Notes: generated by a model not told the origin, from the letters alone. DNA of 64,000 bases from JANLYC01 sp963815445 (GCA_963815445.1 CAWFGV010000006.1:62001-126000), one strand, 5' to 3'; positions 8,416-17,312 are shown, counted from the first letter of the stretch. Made by a program: numbers and translations.

Positions 8416-9495
8416 ATGCATCAGGCCGCCGACCACCGCTTCGTCACCGCCCCCAAGGCGCTCCTCCACGACCACCTCGACGGTGGGGTCAGGCCGGAGA
8501 CCCTGCTCGACATCGCCGGTCAGGTCGGCCACGAGCTGCCAGCATCGACACCGGAGGCGCTCGACCGCTGGTTCATCGACAGTGCCAACTCGGGGACGCT
8601 GGTCCGCTACCTGGAGACCTTCGACCACACGGTCGCGGTCATGCAGCGCCCCGAGGACCTGCACCGGGTAGCAGCGGAGTGTGCCGAGGACCTGGCCGCC
8701 GACGGCGTCGTCTACGCCGAGGTGCGCTACGCGCCGGAGCAGCACCTGTCGGCGGGGTTGTCGCTCGACGACGTCGTGGTCGCGGTACGCGAAGGCTTCG
8801 ACGACGGTGTTGCACGCGCCGCCACGGCCGGCCGGCCGCTCGTGGTCAGCCAGATCGTCACCGCTCTGCGCCACGCGGCCAACTCACGTGAGATCGCCGA
8901 GCTGGCGGTCCGCCACCGTGACAGCGGGGTCTGTGGCTTCGACATCGCCGGTGCCGAGATCGGCTATCCGCCCACGCGGCACCTCAACTCCTTTGAGTAC
9001 CTCCAGCGCGAGAACGCCCACTTCACGATCCATGCCGGTGAGGCCTTCGGCCTGCCGTCGATCTGGGAGGCGCTGCAGTGGTGCGGCGCGGAGCGGCTTG
9101 GCCACGGGGTGCGCATCGTCGACGACATCGACGCCTCCGGTCCGGAGCCGATCCTGGGCCGCCTGGCGTCGTACGTGCGGGACCGCAGGGTCCCGTTGGA
9201 GATGTGCCCGTCCTCGAACCTGCAGACCGGCGCCGCCCCGTCGATCGTCGAGCACCCCATCGGGTTGCTGACCTCGATGAGGTTCCGGGTCACGGTCAAC
9301 ACAGACAACCGGCTGATGAGCGGCACGACGATGAGCCGCGAGATGGAGCTGCTCTCCCAGGCGTTCGACTACAGCCTCGACGACCTGCGCTGGTTCACGA
9401 TCAACGCGATGAAGAGCGCGTTCCACCCGTTCGACGAGCGGCTGGCCCTGATCGAGGACGTGATCAAGCCCGGATACACCGCCCTCGCGGACTGA
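8416..9495 (+). CDS. add: Adenosine deaminase
   Basis: 359-residue metal-dependent hydrolase converting (deoxy)adenosine to (deoxy)inosine. The barrel metal ligands are visible: H18-D-H20 near the N-terminus, the IHAGEAFG segment with catalytic Glu, GHGVRI, and the late Asp in VNTDNRLMSGT. GGGAGG at 8402-8407 serves ATG 8416. The inosine produced is a substrate for the purine nucleoside phosphorylase at 27445-28263. Confidence 0.95.
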   Translation: MHQAADHRFVTAPKALLHDHLDGGVRPETLLDIAGQVGHELPASTPEALDRWFIDSANSGTLVRYLETFDHTVAVMQRPEDLHRVAAECAEDLAADGVVYAEVRYAPEQHLSAGLSLDDVVVAVREGFDDGVARAATAGRPLVVSQIVTALRHAANSREIAELAVRHRDSGVCGFDIAGAEIGYPPTRHLNSFEYLQRENAHFTIHAGEAFGLPSIWEALQWCGAERLGHGVRIVDDIDASGPEPILGRLASYVRDRRVPLEMCPSSNLQTGAAPSIVEHPIGLLTSMRFRVTVNTDNRLMSGTTMSREMELLSQAFDYSLDDLRWFTINAMKSAFHPFDERLALIEDVIKPGYTALAD

Positions 9496-9525
9496 CGCGC
9501 CCGCCGGTATCCCGGCAGCGAGCCA

Positions 9526-10122
9526 TCAGCGGCGCTTCATCTCCCTCACGAGGCGTTCCGTCTCGCGTGGCGTCATAGGGGTGCAGCCCTTCGCGACGAG
9601 CGCCGCGACGATCTCCGGCTCGCGGCGGGCGAGCCACCAGCCGCGCCGGAGCAGCAGCAGGGGCGGTTTGCGGTGTTCACGGAGGTCGCGGGTGAGTCGC
9701 AGCGCGAACGTCAGCCACCTCGACCGACGTACGCAGATCGCAGCGGCCAGCAGACCCTCGGCCGAACACCAGTCGACCAGCTCGGCCGCGAAGATGCCCT
9801 CGGCGATGAAGCAGGCCGTCCCTGACGCCTCGATCACTCGATGGCCGGCTCTGCCGTTGGCGCTGATGTCGTACACGGGCGCGTCCGTACGCCCCGTGCG
9901 GCAGAGCGCACTGATTCCCGCACCGGCCTGGTCGAGCTGCCAGGCTCGAGCGTCGTCCCAGTCGACCGTGCCCGAGGCGAAGCGCGGCAGCGTGGGGTCG
10001 TCGCCGTCCTTGTAGTAGTCGTCCAGAGGGAGGACGGGCAGACCGAGCCGTGCGCTCACCCGTGACTTGCCTGCGCCGGACGGACCGGCGATCAGGATGA
10101 CGCGACGTTCCGGCTCGGGCAT
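9526..10122 (-). CDS. Uridine kinase-like P-loop protein
   Basis: 198-residue protein with Walker A GPSGAGKS at residues 13-20 and the LPLDDYYKDGDDPTLP segment typical of uridine kinases (phosphorylation of uridine/cytidine). A lid-like region RLTRDLREHRKPP follows. The protein ends with a short helical tail. The genomic setting among nucleoside genes supports a salvage kinase, but substrate is not proven. It lies convergent with add. Confidence 0.8.
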   Translation of the reverse strand: MPEPERRVILIAGPSGAGKSRVSARLGLPVLPLDDYYKDGDDPTLPRFASGTVDWDDARAWQLDQAGAGISALCRTGRTDAPVYDISANGRAGHRVIEASGTACFIAEGIFAAELVDWCSAEGLLAAAICVRRSRWLTFALRLTRDLREHRKPPLLLLRRGWWLARREPEIVAALVAKGCTPMTPRETERLVREMKRR

Positions 10123-10250
10123 CCCGACATTCTGCCCGGTGCCGAGAACGAATCCCGTTCGATGCGCGTCTCACCAGGGAGGACAAGGGTGCGGTGAGCT
10201 CCGGAGCTCCGCTGGCTTACAGTCACCCCAGTCGACGAACGGGTGCAAGC

Positions 10251-11373
10251 ATGGAGAGATCGAGGCTGGTCGCTGTCGCGGTGGTCACCGCGGCAGCCAT
10301 GCTCGGTCTCGGCGCAGGCGTGACCACCGCGTTGGTCAAGGCGGCTGTCGAGGATCCGTCAGCTGCCGCCCCGCCGACGCGTGCATCCAAGAGCACTGCG
10401 TCCAGCCCACAGACCTCCGCCTCGTCATCGAGCACCCCGGCCCCGGGCGCGAACGCGCTGTTCTATGTGGACGGGATGATTCACGACGGGACCACGACGG
10501 TCGCATATCGGCCGAGGTTCCAGACCAACGTGGCGTCACTGGCGCGGACCTCCTCGGGGTGGGTGCTCGACGAACGCTCAGGCCAGGACGACAGCCGGCT
10601 GGTGCTGGTCGGCCGCGACGGGTCGAGCATCGCGGTCAAGGTGACGGGTGCCCACTGGTATGACGTGTCGCCCGGCGGCGATGCGATCGCCATACCGGAT
10701 GCCGACAATCCTGGCGTGGTGGACTTCGTGGACGTGACAACCGGCGAGCATCCTGTCCCGACTCACGTCCGGGTATCCGGTCGTGACCAACGCACTCTTC
10801 ACCGGGGGAGACGACCGGCTCGTGCTTCTCGTTGCGAACGCGCGGAACCGGCAGCGGCTGTTTGGGTACGACACGGCTGCGGACCGGCTCGAACCACTGC
10901 ACCGGGTGCCCGGTCAGGGCGGCACGCTCGTCGGAGTCGACGGAGCCGGGCGGCACCTGTTGATGGAGTACCTCTCGGGCAGCCAGCAGTGCGTGTCGGT
11001 GCTCGACCTCGACCACCGTGGGATGCCGTTGTGGCGATCGTGTGACTACCGACCGTTGGGCCACGCCGGTGTCAGCCCGGACGGCCGTAGCGTGGCCCTG
11101 GCCGCCTCGAGCGATGCGATCGGCACCGTGACCGCGCTGAGCGTGCTCGACGCACGCACCGGTGACAGGACGAGCTCGGTGCGCATCGACTCCGGGTACC
11201 GCCTCCTCGATGCCACCTGGAGCGACCAGGACCACCTGGTCGTGCAGGGGACGGACGACAACTTCACGACCGGGACGCTCTACCTCTGCACCGTGGCGGT
11301 CGGTTGCGACAGTGTGCCCGGAGCGGGTCCGGACGACCCGGCTCAGGATGTCGCGCCCGGTTCTACGTACTGA
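10251..11373 (+). pseudogene. Membrane-anchored/secreted repeat protein of unknown function, frameshifted
   Basis: ATG 10251 opens a protein with an N-terminal hydrophobic segment (VAVAVVTAAAMLGLGAG), a Ser/Thr/Ala/Pro-rich linker and then short WD40/TolB-like segments. The frame is open to about 10780, then the reading continues in the +1 frame (segment starting VTNALFTGGDD) to TGA 11371-11373. Removing one G from the GGG at 10771-10773 joins the two halves into one protein of about 373 residues. Either a recent mutation or a sequencing error. TACAGT at 10218-10223 is a possible -10. Function not recognised. Confidence 0.65.
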
Positions 11374-11406
11374 CCCTGGCTGACCCTGGCTGACCCTGGC
11401 TGACCC
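11371..11406. repeat. Tandem 10-bp repeat giving stop codons in all frames
   Basis: TGACCCTGGC is repeated three times from 11371 to 11400 and followed by a partial fourth copy (TGACCC). The first TGA is the stop codon of the preceding gene; because the unit is 10 bp, the following TGAs fall in the other two frames. It ends just before the stop of the convergent sigma factor gene. Confidence 0.9.
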
Positions 11407-11409
11407 GTA

Positions 11410-11970
11410 CTAGTCGCTGACGCGCAGCAGCGGACGCAGGTACTGGCGGGCGTGGTGGATCCGCGACTTGACCGTCCCGAGTGGCTGGTCGAGCTGGCGG
11501 GCGATGTCGGCGTAGTCGAGCTGGGCGATGTCGCGCAGGACCAGTGGCTCGACGAGCTCCGGCCGTGCCGACTCCATCATCTCGAGCGCCTCGAGCAGGT
11601 CGATCCGGCTGCCGGCGATCACGCTCGTGGTGCGGGGGTCGGCGTTCGTCGGCAGCTCGTCGACCGGGTGCTCGCCCGAGCGTCGCTTCAGCGTGCGGTA
11701 CGTCGACCGGGCCGAGTTGCCCGCCACCGTGTACAGCCAGGTGGTGAAGCGGCTGCCGCCGCGGAACGTGTCGATCTTGGTCGCGACCCGGAGCAGGGCG
11801 TCCTGGCAGGCTTCCTCGGCGTCTTGTCGACACGGCAGCATCCGGGCGCAGATGCGCATGACCCGCGGCTCGATCCGGCCGAGGAGCTCATCGAGCGCGG
11901 CACGGTCCCCCGCTGCGGCGCTGGCCGCCAGCGCATCGAGCTCATCGGCTTCAGTGCTGTCGTGCGTCAT
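11410..11970 (-). CDS. ECF-type RNA polymerase sigma factor
   Basis: 186-residue sigma-70 family protein. Region 2 is visible around residues 25-95 (RICARMLPCRQDAEEACQDA, then FTTWLYTVAGN), and region 4 near residues 125-180 (LRDIAQLDYADIARQL, then LGTVKSRIHHAR). The length fits ECF sigma factors. No anti-sigma gene adjoins it; instead a membrane Ser/Thr kinase is divergent 50 bp away, so signalling may be through phosphorylation (inference). Confidence 0.93.
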   Translation of the reverse strand: MTHDSTEADELDALAASAAAGDRAALDELLGRIEPRVMRICARMLPCRQDAEEACQDALLRVATKIDTFRGGSRFTTWLYTVAGNSARSTYRTLKRRSGEHPVDELPTNADPRTTSVIAGSRIDLLEALEMMESARPELVEPLVLRDIAQLDYADIARQLDQPLGTVKSRIHHARQYLRPLLRVSD

Positions 11971-12020
11971 GGGGCCCCCGTGGTGGCATCTCGTATCAGA
12001 CCGTCCTGCAGAATACCTCT

Positions 12021-12992
12021 GTGTCGGTACCGGAGCGTCTCGGGCGGCTGAGACGCGTCGAGCGCCTCGGCTCAGGGGGCTTCGCCACCGTCTGGCTCTA
12101 TCGGGACGACGAGCTCGACTCGCTGGTGGCGGTCAAGGCGCTGGCCGACAACTGGGCGCACCGCGCCGATGTACGCGAGCGGTTCCTCGGGGAGGCGCGC
12201 ATGCTGCGGCGCGCCGACTCCGACAACGTCGTCCGGGTCCACGACATCGGTGTGACCGACGACGACACCCCGTTCTTCGTCATGACCTACGCCGATCGCG
12301 GCACGGTCGCCGACCTGGTCGAGTCGGGTGAGCCCGTGGAGCCGGCGGTGGCGCTCAGCGTCATCGAACAGGCGGCCGCGGGTCTGGCCGTCATCCATGG
12401 CACCGGCATCGTGCACCGTGACGTGAAGCCGCAGAACCTGTTGCTCACGTCGACGGCCGACGGCGGGATCCGGGTGCTCGTGGCGGACCTGGGCGTTGCC
12501 AAGGCGCTGCTGCACGCGACCGGGATCACCCAGGTCGTCGGGACGCCGTCGTACATGGCGCCGGAGCAGGCGCACATGGAGACGCCACTCGACGCTCGTG
12601 CCGATGTCCATGCGCTCGGGGCGGTCGCCTATCACCTGCTCACGAGTCGTCCCGCGCGTGCCGGCGACATGGCGTCACTGCTCCGGGCGGAGCTGCCACC
12701 GGCGCCGAGCTCGGTGAGCTCCGTGCCGGCGTCGTACGACGCGGTGCTCCTGCGGGCGCTCCACCCGGACCGGGACGAGCGCTGGCCTGATGTGCTCACG
12801 TTCGCCCAGGCGTTACGCCGGGCGGTGGAGAACCCGAGCGTCGTCTCGGCGAGTTCTTCGGCGACCTCAGCCGTGTCGCGGGACTCTGCCCCGCCTGGTG
12901 CAGCCCTGCTCGGGGTGGGCTGGCCCGTCTGGCTGCTGGCCGCCGTGGTGATGGCTGCTGCCTTCGTCATCGGCCAGAACCTCGTCGGTTGA
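12021..12992 (+). CDS. Membrane-anchored serine/threonine protein kinase
   Basis: 323-residue Hanks-type kinase. Glycine loop LGSGGFATVW (residues 16-25), ATP-binding K39 in VAVKAL, catalytic loop HRDVKPQN with D134, and metal Asp156 in an ADLG motif instead of DFG. GTPSYMAPEQ marks the activation-segment end. A single transmembrane helix lies near residues 298-320 with almost nothing outside, so it has no extracellular sensor. GTG 12021 was chosen. It is divergent from the ECF sigma factor gene and may act with it. Confidence 0.92.
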   Translation: MSVPERLGRLRRVERLGSGGFATVWLYRDDELDSLVAVKALADNWAHRADVRERFLGEARMLRRADSDNVVRVHDIGVTDDDTPFFVMTYADRGTVADLVESGEPVEPAVALSVIEQAAAGLAVIHGTGIVHRDVKPQNLLLTSTADGGIRVLVADLGVAKALLHATGITQVVGTPSYMAPEQAHMETPLDARADVHALGAVAYHLLTSRPARAGDMASLLRAELPPAPSSVSSVPASYDAVLLRALHPDRDERWPDVLTFAQALRRAVENPSVVSASSSATSAVSRDSAPPGAALLGVGWPVWLLAAVVMAAAFVIGQNLVG

Positions 12993-13049
12993 CCGAGTTG
13001 TCAGAAGTACAGGCGGCTTATAGCCCTCCCTACTTCTGACAAGTCGGTC
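12991..13049. repeat. Dispersed palindromic element, copy 1 (bidirectional terminator-like)
   Basis: Left arm GACCGAGTTGTCAGAAGTA (12991-13009) pairs with TACTTCTGACAAGTCGGTC (13031-13049) with one mismatch; the 21-nt loop can pair further. The element lies between two convergent genes: the kinase stop (12990-12992) and GNAT stop (13048-13050) use its outermost bases. A second copy lies at 45867-45920. Confidence 0.9.
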
Positions 13050-13845
13050 AGGGGAGAGCGAGCGTCCAGCTCTCGCTGTGGGTCACGAAGCCGAACGACT
13101 CGTAGAGAGACCGTGCGTTCGCGTTGCTGTGGCTGACGACGAGCGTCATCGACGGGAGCCCGGTCTGTCGCGCGGCGGTCAGCACAGCCAGGAGGAGCGC
13201 GCGGCCGACCCCCTTCGCCGGCGACGTCGGATCGCGGAAGATGTCCAGGATCCACGGCCCCCCGTCGGGAGCCACGCCGGCCCGGTCGACGATCAAGGCG
13301 GCGCCGATGAGCGTGTGGTCGAGGACGGCAGCCTGGGAGACGTCGAGGAAGGGCCCGAGGACCTCGTCGTTGGCGACGAGGTTGATGCTGCGGACCGCCT
13401 GCTCGACCGTGGTGAAGCGATGATCGGGATGCCCTGGCGGGTACGCCGTCATCATCAGCGTGCCGATGCGGTCGGCATGGCGCAGGAGCTGGGCACGCGA
13501 CAACCGGTGCGTGTGGAGATCTGCAGGTGCACCGGACTCCTGCGGGCCGGTGTCGGCCAGGTCATGGGTCATCACGTGTGCGTGGCGAAGGAGCTCAGCA
13601 CCCCCAGCCTGCCAGGCGGCGACCAGAGCGGTGTCGGACGTCGAGGCTGCGTGGCCGGCGAGCTGCTGAAGTCCCTCCGTGGCGGCGGCCTGGGGCGATA
13701 TGTCGGCCGGCCGCCACACGCCGTCGGCCCAGGGGCGACCGTCACGGGCGTCCTCCGCGAGGGAGTAGACGAGGACCGTGCGTCCCGCGGTATCCGTGAG
13801 CGGCGTACGGTCCGGCCAGTCCGCATGCGGATCCACGGTGGACAC
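13048..13845 (-). CDS. GNAT-family N-acetyltransferase
   Basis: 265-residue protein. The C-terminal half is a GNAT domain with an acetyl-CoA loop region FRDPTSPAKGVGRALLLAVL and the late NANARSLYESFGF segment. The N-terminal 100 residues are poorly conserved and may be a divergent second half. Substrate unknown. It is the last gene of the deoC-aldehyde dehydrogenase unit, starting at GTG 13845 one base before the stop of the short aldehyde dehydrogenase gene. Its stop codon lies in the palindromic element. Confidence 0.83.
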   Translation of the reverse strand: MSTVDPHADWPDRTPLTDTAGRTVLVYSLAEDARDGRPWADGVWRPADISPQAAATEGLQQLAGHAASTSDTALVAAWQAGGAELLRHAHVMTHDLADTGPQESGAPADLHTHRLSRAQLLRHADRIGTLMMTAYPPGHPDHRFTTVEQAVRSINLVANDEVLGPFLDVSQAAVLDHTLIGAALIVDRAGVAPDGGPWILDIFRDPTSPAKGVGRALLLAVLTAARQTGLPSMTLVVSHSNANARSLYESFGFVTHSESWTLALP

Positions 13846-13846
13846 C

Positions 13847-14752
13847 TCAGACGCCGATGGGGTGCCAGACGGTCTTGGTCTCGAGGAAGCTGGTCAACCG
13901 CGCGGTGCCGGGGTCGAGCGTCCAGTCGGGCTCGGTCTCGGGCGCTCGCACGACACGCTTGAGGTTGTCAGCGGCCGCGACCTCGAGCTCCGTGGCGTGC
14001 TCGGGGTCGCCGGCGGCGCCGGTCAGGTCGATCGCATTCACATCCATGTGCGACGCAAGCCAGGGGACCGTGTCGGAGAGCTGGCCGGTCAGCATGTTGA
14101 CGACGCCGCCCGGGACGTCGGACGTGGCCATCACCTCCGACAGCGTGATGGCGGGGACGGGCCGTCGGTAGGACGCCGTGACCACACACGTGTTGCCGGT
14201 GACGATGACCGGGGCGAGCACGCTGACCAGGCCGAGCAGCGACGACTGTTGCGGGGCCAGGACGGCGACCACGCCGGTCGGCTCGGGGATCGAGAAGTCG
14301 AAGTAGGGCCCGGCGACCGGGTTGGTGCCCCCGACCACCTGGGCCACTTTGTCGGCCCAGCCGGCGTACCAGACGAGGCGGTCGACGGCGGCGTCGACGG
14401 CGGTCGCGGACTGTCGCTTGGTGATCCCCTCGCTGCGCTGCACCTCGTCGACGAGCTGCTCGCGGCGCCCCTCGAGGACCTCGGCGATGCGGTAGACGAC
14501 CTGGCCGCGGTTGTACGGCGTCCGCGTCGACCAGCCGGCGAACGCCTTGCGGGCCGCTTGGACGGCGTCGCGGGCATCCTTGCGGGAGGCGTAGGCCGCG
14601 TTGGCGAGGAACTTGCCCTTGGCGTCCTGGACGACGTACGACCGGCCGGACTCGCTGCGGGGGAACGCGCCACCGACGTAGAGCTTGTAGGTCTTGCGGA
14701 CGTCCAGTCGTGCCGCGCTGACCCGGGGCGAGTGCTGAGAACTAGTGGGCAA
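13847..14752 (-). CDS. Short aldehyde dehydrogenase-like protein lacking catalytic residues
   Basis: 301-residue protein similar to the NAD-binding part of aldehyde dehydrogenases (VGGAFPRSESGRSY near the start, VVAVLAPQQSSLLGL, GGVVNMLTGQL). Where the full enzyme has ELGGK and the cysteine loop, this protein jumps to a C-terminal SFLETKTVWHPIG, so catalytic Glu and Cys are absent. TTG 14752 was chosen as start because GGAGG sits 6 nt before it and it overlaps the upstream stop by 11 nt; ATG 14779 is the alternative. Probably a structural partner of the full enzyme encoded immediately upstream (inference). Confidence 0.8.
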   Translation of the reverse strand: MPTSSQHSPRVSAARLDVRKTYKLYVGGAFPRSESGRSYVVQDAKGKFLANAAYASRKDARDAVQAARKAFAGWSTRTPYNRGQVVYRIAEVLEGRREQLVDEVQRSEGITKRQSATAVDAAVDRLVWYAGWADKVAQVVGGTNPVAGPYFDFSIPEPTGVVAVLAPQQSSLLGLVSVLAPVIVTGNTCVVTASYRRPVPAITLSEVMATSDVPGGVVNMLTGQLSDTVPWLASHMDVNAIDLTGAAGDPEHATELEVAAADNLKRVVRAPETEPDWTLDPGTARLTSFLETKTVWHPIGV

Positions 14753-16172
14753 GGTAGGCCTCCAAGCCGTGGCGGCCACCTTCGCGGCCGTATCCGGACT
14801 CCTTGTAGCCGCCGAACGGGCTGGTGGGGTCGAAGCGGTTGAACGTGTTGGCCCACACGACGCCGGCGCGGAGCTGGCTTGCCATCCAGAGGATGCGGGA
14901 ACCCTTGTCGGTCCACACGCCTGCGCTGAGACCGAACGGCGTGTTGTTCGCCTTCTCGACCGCCTCGGCCGGCGTCCGGAACGTCAGGATCGACAGCACG
15001 GGCCCGAAGATCTCCTCCCGCGCTATGCGGTGCGCCTGGGAGACGCCCGTGAAGATGGTCGGCGCGAACCAGAAGCCACGGTCGGGCAGGTCACACTTCG
15101 GCGACCAGCGCTCAGCGCCTTCGTCCTCACCGACCTGGGAGAGCTCGCGGATCTTGGCGAGCTGCTCGGAGGAGTTGATCGCTCCGACGTCGGTGTTCTT
15201 GTCGAGGGGATCGCCGACGCGCAGCGTGGACATGCGGCGCTTGAGCCGGGCCAACACGTCGTCGTACACGCTCTCCTGGACGAGCAGCCGTGAGCCGGCG
15301 CAGCAGACGTGCCCCTGGTTGAAGAAGATGCCGTTGACGATGCCCTCGACCGCCTGGTCGACCGGGGCGTCGTCGAAGATGATGTTGGCGGCCTTGCCAC
15401 CGAGCTCGAGCGTGACCTTCTTGGTCGAGCCCGCGACCGTGCGCGCGATGGCCTTGCCGACCTCGGTCGACCCGGTGAAGGCCACCTTGTCGACGTCCGG
15501 ATGGCCGACGAGCGCACGTCCTGTCTCGCCGGCGCCGGTCACGATGTTGACCACCCCGGGCGGCAGGTCGGCCTGCTGGCAGATCTCGGCGAACAACAGC
15601 GCCGTCAGGCTGGTCGTCTCGGCCGGCTTGAGCACGACGGTATTGCCGCAAGCCAGAGCCGGCGCGATCTTCCAGGCGAGCATGAGTAGCGGGAAGTTCC
15701 ACGGGATGACCTGACCGGCGACGCCGAGCGCCCTCGGATCAGGGCCGAACCCCGCGTGCTCGAGCTTGTCGGCCCAACCGGCGTAGTAGAAGAAGTACGC
15801 CGCGACGAGGGGCACGTCGACGTCACGGGACTCGCGGATCGGCTTGCCGTTGTCGAGCGACTCCAGCACGGCCAGCTCGCGGGAGCGTTCCTGCAGGATG
15901 CGCGCGATGCGGTACAGGTACTTGGCTCGTTCGGCGCCGGGCATACGCGACCACGTGCGCGAGTACGCCCGCCGGGCGGCCCTGACGGCAAGGTCGACGT
16001 CGGCCTCGCTGGCCTCGGAGATCTCCGCCAGCACCTCCTCGGTCGACGGGCTGACCGACTTGAACGCGTGCCCGGTGCCCTCGACGAACTCCCCGTTGAT
16101 GAACAGGCCGTACGACGACTTGAGGTCGACGATGGAGCGGGACTCCGGAGCGGGAGCGTATTCGAATGCCAT
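14742..16172 (-). CDS. Aldehyde dehydrogenase (NAD+), probable acetaldehyde oxidation
   Basis: 476-residue ALDH with the motifs of the superfamily: PWNFPLLMLAWKIAPAL, FTGSTEVGK, catalytic Glu in LELGGK and nucleophile in FFNQGHVCCAGSR, plus EEIFGPVLS. It oxidises an aldehyde to the acid with NAD+. It lies 12 bp downstream of deoC, whose products are acetaldehyde and glyceraldehyde-3-phosphate, so acetaldehyde is the likely substrate by context. Start ATG 16172. Confidence 0.92.
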   Translation of the reverse strand: MAFEYAPAPESRSIVDLKSSYGLFINGEFVEGTGHAFKSVSPSTEEVLAEISEASEADVDLAVRAARRAYSRTWSRMPGAERAKYLYRIARILQERSRELAVLESLDNGKPIRESRDVDVPLVAAYFFYYAGWADKLEHAGFGPDPRALGVAGQVIPWNFPLLMLAWKIAPALACGNTVVLKPAETTSLTALLFAEICQQADLPPGVVNIVTGAGETGRALVGHPDVDKVAFTGSTEVGKAIARTVAGSTKKVTLELGGKAANIIFDDAPVDQAVEGIVNGIFFNQGHVCCAGSRLLVQESVYDDVLARLKRRMSTLRVGDPLDKNTDVGAINSSEQLAKIRELSQVGEDEGAERWSPKCDLPDRGFWFAPTIFTGVSQAHRIAREEIFGPVLSILTFRTPAEAVEKANNTPFGLSAGVWTDKGSRILWMASQLRAGVVWANTFNRFDPTSPFGGYKESGYGREGGRHGLEAYLAH

Positions 16173-16184
16173 GACTGCGGGCCT

Positions 16185-17174
16185 CTAATCGAGCGTGAAG
16201 TAGTCGGGACCGGAGTAGCGCCCCGTCGTGAGCTTGGTGCGCTGCATGAGCAGGTCGTTGAGCAGGCGGGACGCGCCGAACCGGAACCACTGTGGGCTCA
16301 ACCAGTCCTCACCTGCGGTCTCGTTCACCATCACCAGGTACTTGATGGAGTCCTTCGCCGTGCTGATCCCACCAGCGGGTTTGACGCCGATCATCCGGCC
16401 GGTCGCCTCGCGGAAGTCTCGTACCGCTTCGAGCATGATCAGGGTGACCGGCATGGTCGCGGCCGGCTGCACCTTGCCCGTCGACGTCTTGATGAAGTCG
16501 GCGCCGGCCAGCATGGACAGCCAGGACGCGCGACGGACGTTGTCGTAGGTGACCAATTCGCCAGTCTCCAGAATGACTTTCAGATGGGCGCTGCCGCAGG
16601 CGTCCTTGACCGCGACGATCTGGTCGTACACGCGCTGGTAGTCGCCGGCGAGGAAGGCGCCGCGGTCGATGACCATGTCGATCTCGTCCGCGCCGGCGGC
16701 GACGGCGTCACGGGTGTCCTGGAGCTTGATGTCCAGGGAGGAGCGACCGGACGGAAACGCGGTCGCGACGCTGGCGACGTGTATGCCTGAGCTGCCGAGC
16801 GCCTCCTTGGCGGTCCGCACCATGTCGGGGTAGACGCAGATGGCAGCGACCTGGGGAGCACTCGCGTCGCTTGGGTCGGGCTGGCGCGCCTTCGCGCACA
16901 GGGCGCGGACCTTGCCCGGAGTGTCCTGCCCTTCGAGCGTGGTGAGGTCGATCATCGAGATGGCGAGGTCGAGGGCCCACGCCTTGGCAGTCGTCTTGAT
17001 GGACCGGGTGGACAACGTGGCGGTGCGGGCCTCAGCACCGACCTGGTCGACTCCCGGCAGGCCGTGCAGGAACCTGCGCAGCGCGGCGGGGCTGGCGACC
17101 ACCTCGTCCAGAGTTCCGTGCGAGCCGGAGACGCCCGAACTCGCGAGGTCTGTCGCTGCCGTGGGTGGTGTCAC
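16185..17174 (-). CDS. deoC: Deoxyribose-phosphate aldolase
   Basis: 329-residue class I aldolase that splits 2-deoxyribose-5-phosphate into acetaldehyde and glyceraldehyde-3-phosphate. The Schiff-base lysine is in ADFIKTSTGK and the second lysine region is IGVKPAGGI; EIDMVIDRGAFLAGD marks the barrel core. It is the longer DeoC type (about 320-330 residues). GTG 17174 was chosen because the -10 hexamer TAGACT lies exactly 7 nt upstream, indicating a leaderless mRNA. First gene of the unit with two aldehyde dehydrogenase genes and a GNAT gene. Confidence 0.94.
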   Translation of the reverse strand: MTPPTAATDLASSGVSGSHGTLDEVVASPAALRRFLHGLPGVDQVGAEARTATLSTRSIKTTAKAWALDLAISMIDLTTLEGQDTPGKVRALCAKARQPDPSDASAPQVAAICVYPDMVRTAKEALGSSGIHVASVATAFPSGRSSLDIKLQDTRDAVAAGADEIDMVIDRGAFLAGDYQRVYDQIVAVKDACGSAHLKVILETGELVTYDNVRRASWLSMLAGADFIKTSTGKVQPAATMPVTLIMLEAVRDFREATGRMIGVKPAGGISTAKDSIKYLVMVNETAGEDWLSPQWFRFGASRLLNDLLMQRTKLTTGRYSGPDYFTLD

Positions 17175-17181
17175 TCGGCTC

Positions 17182-17187
17182 AGTCTA
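17182..17187 (-). promoter_or_regulatory. -10 element of leaderless deoC
   Basis: TAGACT on the minus strand followed by 7 nt and GTG 17174. The position means that transcription would begin at or next to the start codon. Confidence 0.65.
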
Positions 17188-17300
17188 GAGGGGCCGTCAG
17201 GTGCAGAGAAACCGCAGAGTTGTGAGCTCGCGCCTCGATCGTTGGCAACAGTTGTCGATCGATCGGGCATCGACTCGCTTTGGATCGTCGCGGCGGTCAT

Positions 17301-17306
17301 TAGAGT
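17301..17306 (+). promoter_or_regulatory. -10 element of leaderless small ORF
   Basis: TAGAGT followed by 6 nt and ATG 17313. A weak TTTGGA lies about 16 bp upstream. Confidence 0.5.
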
Positions 17307-17312
17307 GGCGGC

